From: Mesoflavibacter profundi | Lineage (GTDB): Bacteria; Bacteroidota; Bacteroidia; Flavobacteriales; Flavobacteriaceae | NCBI RefSeq assembly: GCF_014764305.1 | Contig: NZ_CP061703.1 | Span: 509,501-573,500 of the forward strand | Direction of reading: 5' to 3' | DNA: 64,000 nt | In this document: positions 37,502-46,829 of the stretch, in pieces | Position numbering within the stretch: the first letter of the stretch is position 1 | Layout: every line of letters starts with the position of its first letter | Notes under the pieces: model-generated | Databases searched by the model: none | The model's input: only the letters and a program-made list of their open reading frames with translations | Told to the model about the DNA's origin: nothing | Made by a program: the position numbers and the translations under genes

Positions 37502-38602
37502 GTGAAAAAATATTTTCAAATAACATTCAAACTTTTAACGATTTTTTTGTTTTGTTTTTACACAGATTTAGCTGCACAAGAATCTGAAAATTTTGATGAT
37601 TTAATAGAAAAAACTCAAGACGGAAAAGTCAAAATTTATTTAGACGGAGTTTTTCGTATCTCCTACAAAGATTGCTCTAAATATTACTTAATTGCAGAAT
37701 TTGACGACAGACTTTTTCAATTCAAAGATTCTTTAAAAGTTTTTTACAATAATGATGATTTATTCTTAACTGGCTCATATCAAAATGGTAAACTAAACGG
37801 AAAATTCAATTCATTTTATAGAAACGGGGAAAAGAAAATGGAATTTGAATATGCTTTAGGAAACAGAACAGGAATTTGGGAGAGCTTCTCAAAAAATGGT
37901 AAATCATTAAAAAAAGTGATTTATAAAAACAATAACGAATTCCTATTGGAACAGCGTACTGAACTAGGAGAAATTATTGTTGAGAATGGAAATGGAAAAT
38001 TTATTGATAGCCTTTATATGTCTATTTCGGGTTCTCAAAAATCCAAATTAACCGGAAATGTAAAAAGCGGATTACCAGACGGAGAATGGAACTTTTACGC
38101 TGCAAACACGAATTATGGAAAAGAATATTTTGAAAATTTTACTTTCAAAAAAGGAATGTCTATATCACCAGCTTTAGGAAATGAATTGTATTATAATCAT
38201 TTCAATGCAACATTTACTGGAATCATATTTTTAGAACGACTAAAGATAATTGGACCTTCTCGGTGTGAACAAAAAACAGACATTGGAGTAAATGATGAAT
38301 TTTATGAAAAAATAAAAAAACGCTTCTACAAACTAAAATTAAACGAATCAATTATTGACAATTGGTTTTTAGTGGAAATAGAAACGGGAAATAATAAAAA
38401 AATAATTGATGTATCGATTATTTCAAAAGCAGATAATGAATCAATTGATTTGATAAAAGAACTAATTTTTAGCCTAAAAAAGGCTGTTACATTTCCTTAT
38501 AAGTATAAACCAGGTTTTGACTATTTTCCAATTGTAATAAAAAACTCAAAAATATTTACACCCTATGATAAAGAAATTGAATTATTGAGTTATAAATATT
38601 AA
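37502..38602 (+). CDS. secreted YwqK/MORN-repeat protein
   Basis: 366 aa. Signal peptide ends TDLAAQ (residue 26), which fixes GTG at 37502 as the start; an ATG slightly upstream is in another frame. The repeats GSYQNGKLNGKFNSFYRNG, FEYALGNRTGIWESFSKNG and the later GNVKSGLPDGEWNFY are YwqK/MORN-like. Such proteins are often labelled antitoxin-like, but evidence for that is thin. The C-terminal 120 residues resemble a degenerate TonB-C-type domain. Confidence 0.78.
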   Translation: MKKYFQITFKLLTIFLFCFYTDLAAQESENFDDLIEKTQDGKVKIYLDGVFRISYKDCSKYYLIAEFDDRLFQFKDSLKVFYNNDDLFLTGSYQNGKLNGKFNSFYRNGEKKMEFEYALGNRTGIWESFSKNGKSLKKVIYKNNNEFLLEQRTELGEIIVENGNGKFIDSLYMSISGSQKSKLTGNVKSGLPDGEWNFYAANTNYGKEYFENFTFKKGMSISPALGNELYYNHFNATFTGIIFLERLKIIGPSRCEQKTDIGVNDEFYEKIKKRFYKLKLNESIIDNWFLVEIETGNNKKIIDVSIISKADNESIDLIKELIFSLKKAVTFPYKYKPGFDYFPIVIKNSKIFTPYDKEIELLSYKY

Positions 38603-38614
38603 AAAAATAATGTA

Positions 38615-38747
38615 CTACAACACCGTATAAAATTAATTGCTTAGTAGGAGCCTACTTACGAAAATCCTCGCGGATTTTCTATTAGGTTTGTATTTGCTAA
38701 ATTAGGTGCTTAAACCACGCAACTAATCTTATACAAACACATTGTAG
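38615..38747 (+). repeat. attC-like element 19 (family H) with altered right core
   Basis: Left core GTACTACAAC pairs with the cassette start GTTGTAGCAC over seven bases. The right core is ATTGTAGCTA: the invariant G is A at 38741. All other elements have GTT here. Confidence 0.88.
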
Positions 38748-38784
38748 CTAATTTGACCAAACCGCCATTTATAACAAACCTTTA

Positions 38785-39210
38785 ATGAAAAAAATAATTA
38801 TCATTTTAATCTTAACTCTGACAAATTTTGCATTTGGACAAAATAACTTATCTGAAAAAGTTTCGGAATCTTTTAATACTGACAATAGAGACAAACTTGA
38901 CAGCATCGCAAAACAACTAAACTATAAAGGTGGTGACAAAATAAAAGTGCTGACTATATTCACTATCAATGAACAAGGAAATATTGTTGACATTAAAGCT
39001 CGTTCAGTTCATCCTTTATTTGAAAAAGAAGCTATTAGAATCTTGAATGAACTTCCGAAAATGACACCAGCAGAATACAACGGAAAAAAAATCAGCCAAA
39101 AATACTCATTGCCAATTGTATTTGAAATAGAAACCGATAGTGCTAAAAAGAAACGTCTGAAGAAAGAGGAAAAGGAACGACAAAGAGAATTAAAAAAAGA
39201 AAAAAACTAG
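38785..39210 (+). CDS. secreted TonB C-terminal-like protein
   Basis: 141 aa. Signal peptide ends NFAFGQ (residue 19). The rest is a TonB_C-like fold: VLTIFTINEQGNIVDIKARS, HPLFEKEAIRILNELPKMTPA and YSLPIVFEIE, then a lysine/arginine-rich tail. It lacks a membrane anchor and proline linker, so it is not a functional TonB. Confidence 0.8.
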   Translation: MKKIIIILILTLTNFAFGQNNLSEKVSESFNTDNRDKLDSIAKQLNYKGGDKIKVLTIFTINEQGNIVDIKARSVHPLFEKEAIRILNELPKMTPAEYNGKKISQKYSLPIVFEIETDSAKKKRLKKEEKERQRELKKEKN

Positions 39211-39342
39211 CTACAACAACGGCTATAGTTCATTGCTTCTGACTTTCCTCTCGGAAAGTCCTCGCAAATTTGCTATCTTCGGTTTACGGCGGAAAATCCT
39301 CGCGGATTTTCACGCAACGAAACCATAGCCAAACCGTTAGGG
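39211..39342 (+). repeat. attC-like element 20 (family I)
   Basis: Left core TAGCTACAAC pairs with the cassette start TTGTAGCTA at 38742. The C opposite position 38741 (A) is unpaired, so the altered base came with the upstream junction. Right core GTTAGGGTAC. Confidence 0.9.
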
Positions 39343-39368
39343 TACATTTACGAAAACGAATATCATTA

Positions 39369-40187
39369 ATGAGAATTATAATATTATCGATCATATTTTT
39401 TTTATCACAATTGACATTTTCACAGTCAATTGCGAGTTATAATACTAATGCTACCAAATACGACAAGAATGACAAATTTGCTCAAATAATTGAAAAAACA
39501 AGCTTTTATAATTCCGACGGAATTAAAACTGAAATTGAGCATAAGGACTTCAACACGTCAATGCAATTGACAAGCCTAAAAAGATTCGATGATAAAAATA
39601 AGTTGATTTGGCTAAATATTTATAAATATGACAGTTTGCAAAGAAGAGTTAGGCTTGATAACAAAAGATGGATAAATATAATTGGTTATCAAACAAAACA
39701 CACCGAATATAAATATGACTCAATAGGAAATTTTGTACAGATAGATTACAACTCTCAAAAACAAATTACCAATATCGCGCAATATTTTTTTGACAATGAA
39801 AAAAACTTAATTAGGCTGGAGAACTTTAATGGCAATGGTAGTTTAATTGGTTATGAAACGGCAGAATACGATTTGGAAAATAACGTCGTGGTTGTTAATC
39901 AATATAACAACAAAAATGAATTGGTTAATTCTAACAATAGAGCAATTAGTTATTCTGGAGACAAAAAACAAAAACCTTCGAATAGGTATAATGAGCAAGG
40001 AGACTTAATATTTTACAAAAGAAATTGGAATGACAATGATAATGTTTGTTATACAATTGAATATAAGTATGACAAAAAAGGAAATTGGATTTCTAAAAAA
40101 AGATATAGCCATATTCAAACGGAAAGTGGAAAGTTGAAAAAGAAAAAGACGAAAATGGTTAAAACGAGGAAAATTAAATATCAATAA
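39369..40187 (+). CDS. secreted YD-repeat-like protein
   Basis: 272 aa starting MRIIILSI; a longer frame beginning in the attC is an artefact. Signal peptide ends TFSQS. The mature part has tyrosine- and aspartate-rich strands such as TEYKYDSIGNFVQI, YNEQGDLIFYKRN and EYKYDKKGNWISKKRY, the pattern of YD/RHS-like beta repeats. Confidence 0.77.
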   Translation: MRIIILSIIFFLSQLTFSQSIASYNTNATKYDKNDKFAQIIEKTSFYNSDGIKTEIEHKDFNTSMQLTSLKRFDDKNKLIWLNIYKYDSLQRRVRLDNKRWINIIGYQTKHTEYKYDSIGNFVQIDYNSQKQITNIAQYFFDNEKNLIRLENFNGNGSLIGYETAEYDLENNVVVVNQYNNKNELVNSNNRAISYSGDKKQKPSNRYNEQGDLIFYKRNWNDNDNVCYTIEYKYDKKGNWISKKRYSHIQTESGKLKKKKTKMVKTRKIKYQ

Positions 40188-40197
40188 TAAAAACGTA

Positions 40198-40328
40198 CCC
40201 TAACAATGGTTATAAGTAATTGCATGTTCTCGCCTACTTCTGAAAATCCTCGCGGATTTTCAGCTTGGTGTGTACTTGTTAAGTTAAGTGCTAAACCACG
40301 CAACTACTCATAGCCGAGACCGTTAGCG
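40198..40328 (+). repeat. attC-like element 21 (family E)
   Basis: Left core GTACCCTAAC is the exact reverse complement of the cassette start at 39336. Right core GTTAGCGGTA. Confidence 0.9.
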
Positions 40329-40349
40329 GTAATTTAAACGCAAATCTAA

Positions 40350-41186
40350 ATGAGACAACAAATAACAGTTGACAAAGCAATAAAAAGAGGACATTTAATA
40401 GTGAATGTTCCTGTATTTATCGCAATTATCGGCTGTCCTGCATTGGCTCTATACTTAGAGAAACAGAATTTAATTCCTGGTTGGGGAATTGGAATAGCTT
40501 TTTTAATAGGATTTATTTTAGCTTGGTTAATTTGGAGTTTTATGATTACCAAATGGAGAATTTGGGCATTTGACAATGTCCGAAACGTTCACGAATTAAA
40601 GAAAAGAGCTATCCAAGAAAAATTGATTTGGAATGACGGAAATATTTTCGAAAAAACGGAAATTAGGAATAAAGAGGATAAAAGTAAACTTAAAAAACTT
40701 GAAAAGAAATTTGAGCAAGAAGATGAATTTAAAGAAGATTACACTCTTCCACCTAAAATGGAAATTCATTATTCGAAAGTATATAACTATTTTGAACTCG
40801 GAATTTCAATTTTAATAATTGGAGTTGGAATTTATTTATTCACTAAAGGAGAAACCAAACAATATATTTTGGGTGCAATTATGACTGGAATAGGACTTTA
40901 CAGTACAATAAAGGAATCTCGAAAAGCACTTGATACAAAACCAAAAATAATAATTGACTCGAAAGGAATCCAAACTAAAAATGTGGAATTTAAAAATTGG
41001 TCAAATATAGAAAGTGAGGAAGTAGTTCAGGAAGGTTATGGCAAATCAGCTAAATCCTATCTGACTTATTTTTACGATGAAGACGAGTTTGAAAAATTAG
41101 AAATTGACTCTCTGAATGTAACTCACAAAGAATTAGAAAATATAATAAGAACATACAGAATACGAAATAATAAAAACTACCGCTAA
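40350..41186 (+). CDS. membrane protein with four helices
   Basis: 278 aa. Helices lie at about 16-34, 42-66, 147-165 and 169-185. A charged cytoplasmic segment (about 85-135) sits between the pairs and a C-terminal domain includes IIIDSKGIQTKNVEFKNWSNIE, a PH-like beta strand pattern. Function unknown. Confidence 0.74.
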   Translation: MRQQITVDKAIKRGHLIVNVPVFIAIIGCPALALYLEKQNLIPGWGIGIAFLIGFILAWLIWSFMITKWRIWAFDNVRNVHELKKRAIQEKLIWNDGNIFEKTEIRNKEDKSKLKKLEKKFEQEDEFKEDYTLPPKMEIHYSKVYNYFELGISILIIGVGIYLFTKGETKQYILGAIMTGIGLYSTIKESRKALDTKPKIIIDSKGIQTKNVEFKNWSNIESEEVVQEGYGKSAKSYLTYFYDEDEFEKLEIDSLNVTHKELENIIRTYRIRNNKNYR

Positions 41187-41312
41187 CAATGGCTATAATT
41201 CATTGCGGCTGAAATTCCTATCGGAATTTCATTGCAATTCACTATCTTTCGGCTACGGCGGAAAGAATCCTGCGGATTTTTCCGCAACAAATCATAGCCA
41301 AACACGTTGTAC
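41181..41312 (+). repeat. attC-like element 22 (family B)
   Basis: Left core TACCGCTAAC is the exact reverse complement of the cassette start at 40322. Right core GTTGTACCTC. Confidence 0.9.
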
Positions 41313-41331
41313 CTCATTTGACTAAACCTGA

Positions 41332-42282
41332 ATGAATTTAATTGAAACAAGAAGACATCCATTGAAATTCTATGCTACGTTAGCATTTGGATTTCTTTTT
41401 TTATTTGCTTTAGGCTCATTTATGATTTTCATCGGAATAGAAAAAGAGTCGAATGTACAATCAGAAAGTAAAAAATACATAATGGCAATTTTTGGGGTTT
41501 TAGTTTGTCTTTTAGCTTTTTGGATGGTTTATTCTTATTGGAAAAACTCACCAAAAATAACTGTTGACAAGTATAATTTAAAAATTGGAAATGAAACTTT
41601 CAGATTGAATAGCATAAAAGACGTGATACTGACAGGTAAAATGCCCTTTCGTTTTATAATAAACTTTCCAATGGAGGGAACTGCAATTTTATTTAACGAT
41701 GGCAGAGATATTATTTTATTTGATGATATGTATTCAAACAGCTATGAAGTGAAATCATTTCTTGAGCAAGTTATAATTAACAAGCAAGAGTTTAAAATAA
41801 ATACATCAAAGAAAATAAACTCTAACGAACCTAGATTCGAAAACTCTGAAATTTTTAAGGGAAATCAATTTACAAGTTTAAGAGGAATTTCACTTTGGGG
41901 ATTAATAGGTTTTTTCACTATTCTATTTTTAGTGAAAGAAACAAATTTAAAATTAGGAGCTATAATATTCTTTAGTGTTTTTGGTACTTTTTGGGTTGTA
42001 CTACATTCTTGGTTTATGCATTATTTTGAACTGACAAAAAAGTTTTTAATTGTTCGCAATCATATTTTTGTTTGGAAAATGAAAATTTATGATATATCGG
42101 ATATAAAAGAAATTGTTTTCGAAACACAAGGCAAACAACCAAACTGTATGCGAGTAATAACTAATGATTTTAAAAACAAACTATATCCTGCAGGAACATT
42201 AAAAGATAAAACTTGGTTGGAAATGAAAAAGAAGTTAGAATCGAAAGGAATTCAAGTAAGAAATGAATGTATTTATGAATAA
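41332..42282 (+). CDS. membrane protein with duplicated helix-pair and PH-like units
   Basis: 316 aa. The first unit has helices at about 12-32 and 47-66, then strands ITVDKYNLKIGNETFRLNSIKDVILTG. The second has helices at about 183-200 and 205-228, then FELTKKFLIVRNHIFVWKMKIYDISDIKEIVFE. The two halves look like an internal duplication of a two-helix plus PH-like (bPH) module. Function unknown. Confidence 0.74.
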   Translation: MNLIETRRHPLKFYATLAFGFLFLFALGSFMIFIGIEKESNVQSESKKYIMAIFGVLVCLLAFWMVYSYWKNSPKITVDKYNLKIGNETFRLNSIKDVILTGKMPFRFIINFPMEGTAILFNDGRDIILFDDMYSNSYEVKSFLEQVIINKQEFKINTSKKINSNEPRFENSEIFKGNQFTSLRGISLWGLIGFFTILFLVKETNLKLGAIIFFSVFGTFWVVLHSWFMHYFELTKKFLIVRNHIFVWKMKIYDISDIKEIVFETQGKQPNCMRVITNDFKNKLYPAGTLKDKTWLEMKKKLESKGIQVRNECIYE

Positions 42283-42290
42283 AAAACGAG

Positions 42291-42423
42291 GTACAACAAT
42301 GTATAACCGCAATTACGGCGGATTCGACTGCGTCCGAATCCACTCGGAATTGCTAACGTCTGTGCTAAACCGAAAAACATTAACTTTAAATCCGTAACTG
42401 ACGGTTATACGAGACCGTTACCC
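42291..42423 (+). repeat. attC-like element 23 (family A)
   Basis: Left core GAGGTACAAC is the exact reverse complement of the cassette start at 41306. Right core GTTACCCAAC. The inner hairpin reads GACTGCGTC instead of GACTACGTC. Confidence 0.9.
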
Positions 42424-42441
42424 AACATTTGAAAGAAAATT

Positions 42442-43326
42442 ATGAATTTAAAATTATTATTAGCATCAACCTTATTATTTAGCTTATTAGTTAAAGCACA
42501 AAATCTGAATGACGAAAAATTAATGGGTGAATGGAAAGCTGTCAGTGTTAACATTCCAAATTCTGACGAAGTTCCACAAAAAGATGCATTAAAAATGGTC
42601 GAAGATGCTTTTTTAAACTCACAATTCAATTTTAAAGGGAATAAAGTTTTTAGAATTAAATTTGGGAAACTAGCAGATGACAGAATGAAAGAATTGTTCT
42701 TTCTTGAAAATCAAAATTGGTTAATAAAAAATGACCAAATTTTAATTGGGACAGAAAATGACGGATTTTCTTCAATGCACATTGTTTTTCAAGAAAATAA
42801 TGGTAAAACATACTTCATATTACCAATGATTAGATTGGAAATGCTAAAATTAAGCGATGATGTGCCTTCACAACCAAAAGCAATTAAAACCAAGTCTACA
42901 GAAATATCTGAAAGAGTTGATTACTCAAAGGTAGATTTAGTAAATAAAGAAATTGATAAATCTCAAATTGTAGAATTTAATGAAATTGGAAATCCACCTT
43001 TAGCGTCTGACTGTAAATCAAAATGGGACGTTGAAAAAAGAAAAGAATGTACAAATAAGTTTATTCAGCAACACGTAATGAGAAAATTTAATACTGACCT
43101 TGCTGCTGAAGTTGGACTTACTGGAAAAATAAAAATAATGATTGAGTTTATAATTGACAAAAACGGAAAAGCAATAAACATAACCGCAAATGGAGGACCA
43201 GAAATTATGAATCAAAATGCAATTGAAGTTATTGGATTGCTGCCAGATTTTCGACCAGGAACAAGGGATGGAAAACCTATTAATGTTTCTTATAAAATGC
43301 CTCTAACTTTTCAAATTGTGGATTAA
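42442..43326 (+). CDS. secreted protein with TonB C-terminal domain
   Basis: 294 aa. Signal peptide ends LVKAQ (residue 20). Residues about 22-130 look lipocalin-like (LMGEWKAVSV…FNFKGNKVFRI). A TonB_C domain closes the protein: EVGLTGKIKIMIEFIIDKNG, NQNAIEVIGLLPDFRPG and NVSYKMPLTFQIVD. Such secreted forms are common in Bacteroidota, and their role is unknown. Confidence 0.82.
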   Translation: MNLKLLLASTLLFSLLVKAQNLNDEKLMGEWKAVSVNIPNSDEVPQKDALKMVEDAFLNSQFNFKGNKVFRIKFGKLADDRMKELFFLENQNWLIKNDQILIGTENDGFSSMHIVFQENNGKTYFILPMIRLEMLKLSDDVPSQPKAIKTKSTEISERVDYSKVDLVNKEIDKSQIVEFNEIGNPPLASDCKSKWDVEKRKECTNKFIQQHVMRKFNTDLAAEVGLTGKIKIMIEFIIDKNGKAINITANGGPEIMNQNAIEVIGLLPDFRPGTRDGKPINVSYKMPLTFQIVD

Positions 43327-43334
43327 AAAACGTT

Positions 43335-43464
43335 GGGTAACAACGTGTATAGCTCATTGCGGCTGAATTTCCTATCGGAAATTCAATCTTATTCGCTATA
43401 TTCGTAATACGACGGAAAATCATAGCTGATTTTCCGCAACAAACTATACACGAACACGTTAGCA
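43335..43464 (+). repeat. attC-like element 24 (family F)
   Basis: Left core GTTGGGTAAC is the exact reverse complement of the cassette start at 42417. Right core GTTAGCAACA. Confidence 0.9.
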
Positions 43465-43483
43465 ACAAGCTACAACAAACATT

Positions 43484-44236
43484 GTGAAATACCATTCAAC
43501 AAACATAATTGGAGACGCTGGAGAACATCTAGTAGCCTCAAGAGTAATTAATTATTTCGGTTTTCCTTGTCGATTAAACAATATTGACATTGGTATTGAT
43601 GCTGAAATTGAAATTATTGACGATTCTAATCATTCGACTGGACAATTTATCAAGTGCCAAATTAAAACTACAACTGTAGAAAAGTATTCCATTTATATTG
43701 ACAAAATTCATGTCGAATATTGGAACAAACTCAAAATACCAGTTATAATTTTTCTTGTTCATATAAAAACGGAAAAAATTTATTGGCATATTATTGATAA
43801 GCTTGAAAAGTATGGTGAAAAAAATAAGCAGTTTAAAATTGAGTTTGATAAATCTAATTCACTTAAGAAATCAAATAAGAATAAATTTATACAAATAAGC
43901 AATTATCAGTTTGAAAAAAAAATTGAGGATATTATTTTTCAGTCTTTAGAAAAGGTCAAAGAAGATAATCAGATGATAAAATCCGATAATTACGACTTAA
44001 CTACATTTGAACAATTTGTTTATCATTCAAACAAAATAAATTACGATTTAAATAGAATTGAAAAAATCACACGAAAGGAAAATAGTTTGAATGATTTTAA
44101 GATAAAATTTGCAACTGAACTAAAAGAAATTAATGAGTATTTAGAATGGGTTGAGGAAAACAAGGAACACATTTTATTAGATAATGGTTCTGATTATTAT
44201 GATTATCTTGAAGCAGAAAATTATGATTGGGAATAA
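43484..44236 (+). CDS. DUF4365 nuclease-fold protein
   Basis: 250 aa. The N-terminal 130 residues match DUF4365, a PD-(D/E)xK-like fold: GDAGEHLVASRVINYFGF with Glu14, IDIGIDAEIEI with Asp39, then IKCQIKTT with Gln59 and Lys61. The C-terminal half is acidic and helical. Members of the family accompany defence systems. Start is GTG. Confidence 0.82.
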   Translation: MKYHSTNIIGDAGEHLVASRVINYFGFPCRLNNIDIGIDAEIEIIDDSNHSTGQFIKCQIKTTTVEKYSIYIDKIHVEYWNKLKIPVIIFLVHIKTEKIYWHIIDKLEKYGEKNKQFKIEFDKSNSLKKSNKNKFIQISNYQFEKKIEDIIFQSLEKVKEDNQMIKSDNYDLTTFEQFVYHSNKINYDLNRIEKITRKENSLNDFKIKFATELKEINEYLEWVEENKEHILLDNGSDYYDYLEAENYDWE

Positions 44237-44243
44237 AGCCAGT

Positions 44244-44377
44244 TGCTAACACCGTATATAATTTATTGCTGGCTTATGACCTAATTACGAAAGTCCTTAC
44301 GGATTTACTTGGTCGGTAAATATTTACTAAATTAGTTGCTTAAAACACGCAACAAACCATATACAATAACGTTGTGC
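44244..44377 (+). repeat. attC-like element 25 (family H, divergent)
   Basis: Left core AGTTGCTAAC pairs with the cassette start GTTAGCAACA at 43458 over nine bases. Right core GTTGTGCATA. Outer stem GTATATAAT / ACCATATAC. Confidence 0.88.
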
Positions 44378-44400
44378 ATAATTAAAATAATCCTCTTGAA

Positions 44401-45318
44401 ATGACTTTAATTGTTGCTAAAATAATAGATGAAAATTTGTATATTGAATCAGACAGTAAAATTACTGGAGAATCAATGGTAAGAAATAATCCGCTTGAAT
44501 CTCAAATAAAATCATTACTACTAGATTCTCAATTATGCTTATGTTATGCAGGCAATATAAATTTTGCTCAAGACGCATACAATTATTACACTGAAAATCA
44601 ATTAGAAAGAAAAGATTGGAATCAATTTACAGACTACTTACTTAAATTAAATATTAAATCAAATAATAACACTGATTTTATTTTGTGTGGATACGATAAT
44701 AATATGCCTATAATATTAGAAATAAAAGATGGCAATATTACAAACGTAAAAAATAGTTGGATTGGTAATAAAATAGGTTTTTCTAAATTTCAAGAATTTT
44801 ATCAATTTGAATTAGCTAATAAGATTAAACCCGAAAATGCATTATCAAATGCTTTTAAAAGAGTTTTAGAAGAAGGTAAGATTGATTCTATAGGAAATTT
44901 ACGTTTCTCAATAACTACAAATGACAAAAATTATATAGATAATGTAACAGGTGAAAAAGTAAAAATTTTACAATATCAATCATATTATGAAATGGTTTTA
45001 GGAAGAAATATCGAATTAAAACTAAAAGGAAAAGGAAAAGCTGTCCCAATTCCGTCTGGAAATGAAACTACTGGTTCTTATGCTATATCTTATTTTACAC
45101 CCGAGAAAAGTCTCACAAGTTGTGTAGGCGTACATTTTGGTTACGGAAAATTCGGAATATTTTATCCACCAAAAAAATTATTAAATCCTATAATATACTC
45201 ATCAGTTAATGCCAAAGAGTTTATAGATAAAATTTTAATTGATTACAATATTACGCTGGTTGGAATGGATATTATTCCAGGAAGAATAGGAGCAAAATAT
45301 ATAAAAGCTGAAAAATAA
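44401..45318 (+). CDS. proteasome-fold (Ntn hydrolase-like) protein
   Basis: 305 aa. The start MTLIVAKIIDENLYIESDSKITGE lines up with the first two strands of proteasome beta-type and HslV proteins (T…VA….ADSRAT), with Thr2 in the nucleophile position after Met removal. The CLCYAGNINFAQDAYNYY segment matches the following helix. The C-terminal half is unlike HslV. It may be a stand-alone Ntn hydrolase; activity is uncertain. Confidence 0.72.
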   Translation: MTLIVAKIIDENLYIESDSKITGESMVRNNPLESQIKSLLLDSQLCLCYAGNINFAQDAYNYYTENQLERKDWNQFTDYLLKLNIKSNNNTDFILCGYDNNMPIILEIKDGNITNVKNSWIGNKIGFSKFQEFYQFELANKIKPENALSNAFKRVLEEGKIDSIGNLRFSITTNDKNYIDNVTGEKVKILQYQSYYEMVLGRNIELKLKGKGKAVPIPSGNETTGSYAISYFTPEKSLTSCVGVHFGYGKFGIFYPPKKLLNPIIYSSVNAKEFIDKILIDYNITLVGMDIIPGRIGAKYIKAEK

Positions 45319-45323
45319 ACTAT

Positions 45324-45453
45324 GCACAACAACGTGTATAGCTCATTGCGGCTGAATTTCCTATCGGAAATTCAATCTTATTCGCTATATTCGTACTACT
45401 TCGGAAAATCATAGCTGATTTTCCGCAACAAACTATACACGAACACGTTACCA
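45324..45453 (+). repeat. attC-like element 26 (family F)
   Basis: Left core TATGCACAAC is the exact reverse complement of the cassette start at 44371. Right core GTTACCACCA. Confidence 0.9.
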
Positions 45454-45458
45454 CCAAT

Positions 45459-45953
45459 TTGAAAAAAGAAACGCGAACATATAAAGTCAATCGGATTTTT
45501 GGAGTCATTTTTATCATTCTTGGAATCTTATTTATCTATGACAGTATTAGTGATTTTTTTAAATATAATTTCACTTCTTTATTGTTTGTTTTTATGCGTT
45601 CGAATTCAAGCATAATAGCAGAATTTATATTTGGAATTTTATTTACTTACTCTGGAATTCAATTATTAAGAAAAAGCAGAGGTTGGTTGAATGTATTGAA
45701 AACACTAACAATCGGAATTATAGTAAATATTGTATTCGCTCTTTTTATGAGAGTTTTGGCTTATGAATTTGATTTAGACTTATTAGGCAGAATTGCTCTC
45801 GGAATCACATTTAGTTTCGGAATTTATAAACTGACTGAATATCTAACTCGAATAAATCAATCTGAATGGAACTTTAAATCGCTGAAACTGAATTTAATTA
45901 TTGGGATTTTAATCGGACTTTTTCCATTCTTATTTCGGAACATATATTTTTAA
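45459..45953 (+). CDS. polytopic membrane protein
   Basis: 164 aa, about four or five membrane helices (about 13-30, 40-62, 79-100, 105-122, 142-160). The start is TTG, inside the conserved ATTTGA leader directly after the core. No ATG occurs nearby. No family recognised. Confidence 0.68.
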   Translation: MKKETRTYKVNRIFGVIFIILGILFIYDSISDFFKYNFTSLLFVFMRSNSSIIAEFIFGILFTYSGIQLLRKSRGWLNVLKTLTIGIIVNIVFALFMRVLAYEFDLDLLGRIALGITFSFGIYKLTEYLTRINQSEWNFKSLKLNLIIGILIGLFPFLFRNIYF

Positions 45954-45965
45954 ATAAAAAACTGG

Positions 45966-46096
45966 TGGTAACAACGTGTATAATTCATTGCTTCTGATTT
46001 TCCTTGCGGAAAATCCTCGCGCTGAATTATGGTTTGCTCTTTTTTCACTAATTTAGTAACCAAACACGCAACGAAATCATACACAAACCGTTAGCC
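45966..46096 (+). repeat. attC-like element 27 (unique variant)
   Basis: Left core TGGTGGTAAC is the exact reverse complement of the cassette start at 45447. Right core GTTAGCCACT. Left half resembles family I, right half has TAATTTAG and AACCAAACACG like element 36, so it may be a mosaic. Confidence 0.86.
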
Positions 46097-46112
46097 ACTA
46101 TATAAACACACG

Positions 46113-46829
46113 ATGACTAAAAGGAATTCAATATTTTTATTTATAGGAATTGTATTAATATTTCTATCACTTTATCTATTCACCAAGCCAGCTTTATTCA
46201 AAGGATGGGACTTTTCCAACACCGGACAAATTGGAGATACAATAGGTGGAATTACAGCACCAATAATAAATCTAATCGGTGCTTTTTTAGTCTATATTTC
46301 ATTTCAAGAACAGTTACGTGCCAATCGTATTCAAGTTCAAGCTCTAAATGATGAAAAGGAAAGAAATGCATATGACAGAGTATTCAATAATTATATTGCT
46401 TTATATGAATCTCTCAAAAATCATTTAGAGAGTTTAGAGTTTATTGTCCAACCAAAGCCAAATTATGGAATGGATGGCTCTATAACAGCAACTAATCACA
46501 TTGTATACAAAGGATTAAATGCTATCAATGAATTTGTATTACGAATAGAAAATGAGGATAGATATACAGCTGAACGATATGAGGTTTATGGAATACTTTT
46601 AAGCTTCCAATTTATACTTAAATCCTTATTGGAGTTAAGTAATTTGGTGGAATCAAATATAATTCTCGTAAATGATAAGGCCTTTTTAAGTCAAAATATA
46701 AAGTTGATGTACGAATCCTATCTTAAGGGTTTTGCTGATAGAATAATTAAGGTATATAGTAAGGATGACCCGTATATTAAAGATTTGATTAAAATTATAG
46801 GAGAACTTGATAAAAAATACAGTGGCTAA
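46113..46829 (+). CDS. putative abortive-infection membrane protein (putAbiC-like)
   Basis: 238 aa. Helices at about 6-24 and 43-62 surround WDFSNTGQIGDTIGGITAPIINLIGAFLVYISF, the opening seen in putative phage abortive infection proteins (putAbiC family). A QLRANRIQVQAL linker and a helical cytoplasmic domain follow (…EKERNAYDRVFNNYIALYESL). Likely anti-phage, by family resemblance only. Confidence 0.78.
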   Translation: MTKRNSIFLFIGIVLIFLSLYLFTKPALFKGWDFSNTGQIGDTIGGITAPIINLIGAFLVYISFQEQLRANRIQVQALNDEKERNAYDRVFNNYIALYESLKNHLESLEFIVQPKPNYGMDGSITATNHIVYKGLNAINEFVLRIENEDRYTAERYEVYGILLSFQFILKSLLELSNLVESNIILVNDKAFLSQNIKLMYESYLKGFADRIIKVYSKDDPYIKDLIKIIGELDKKYSG

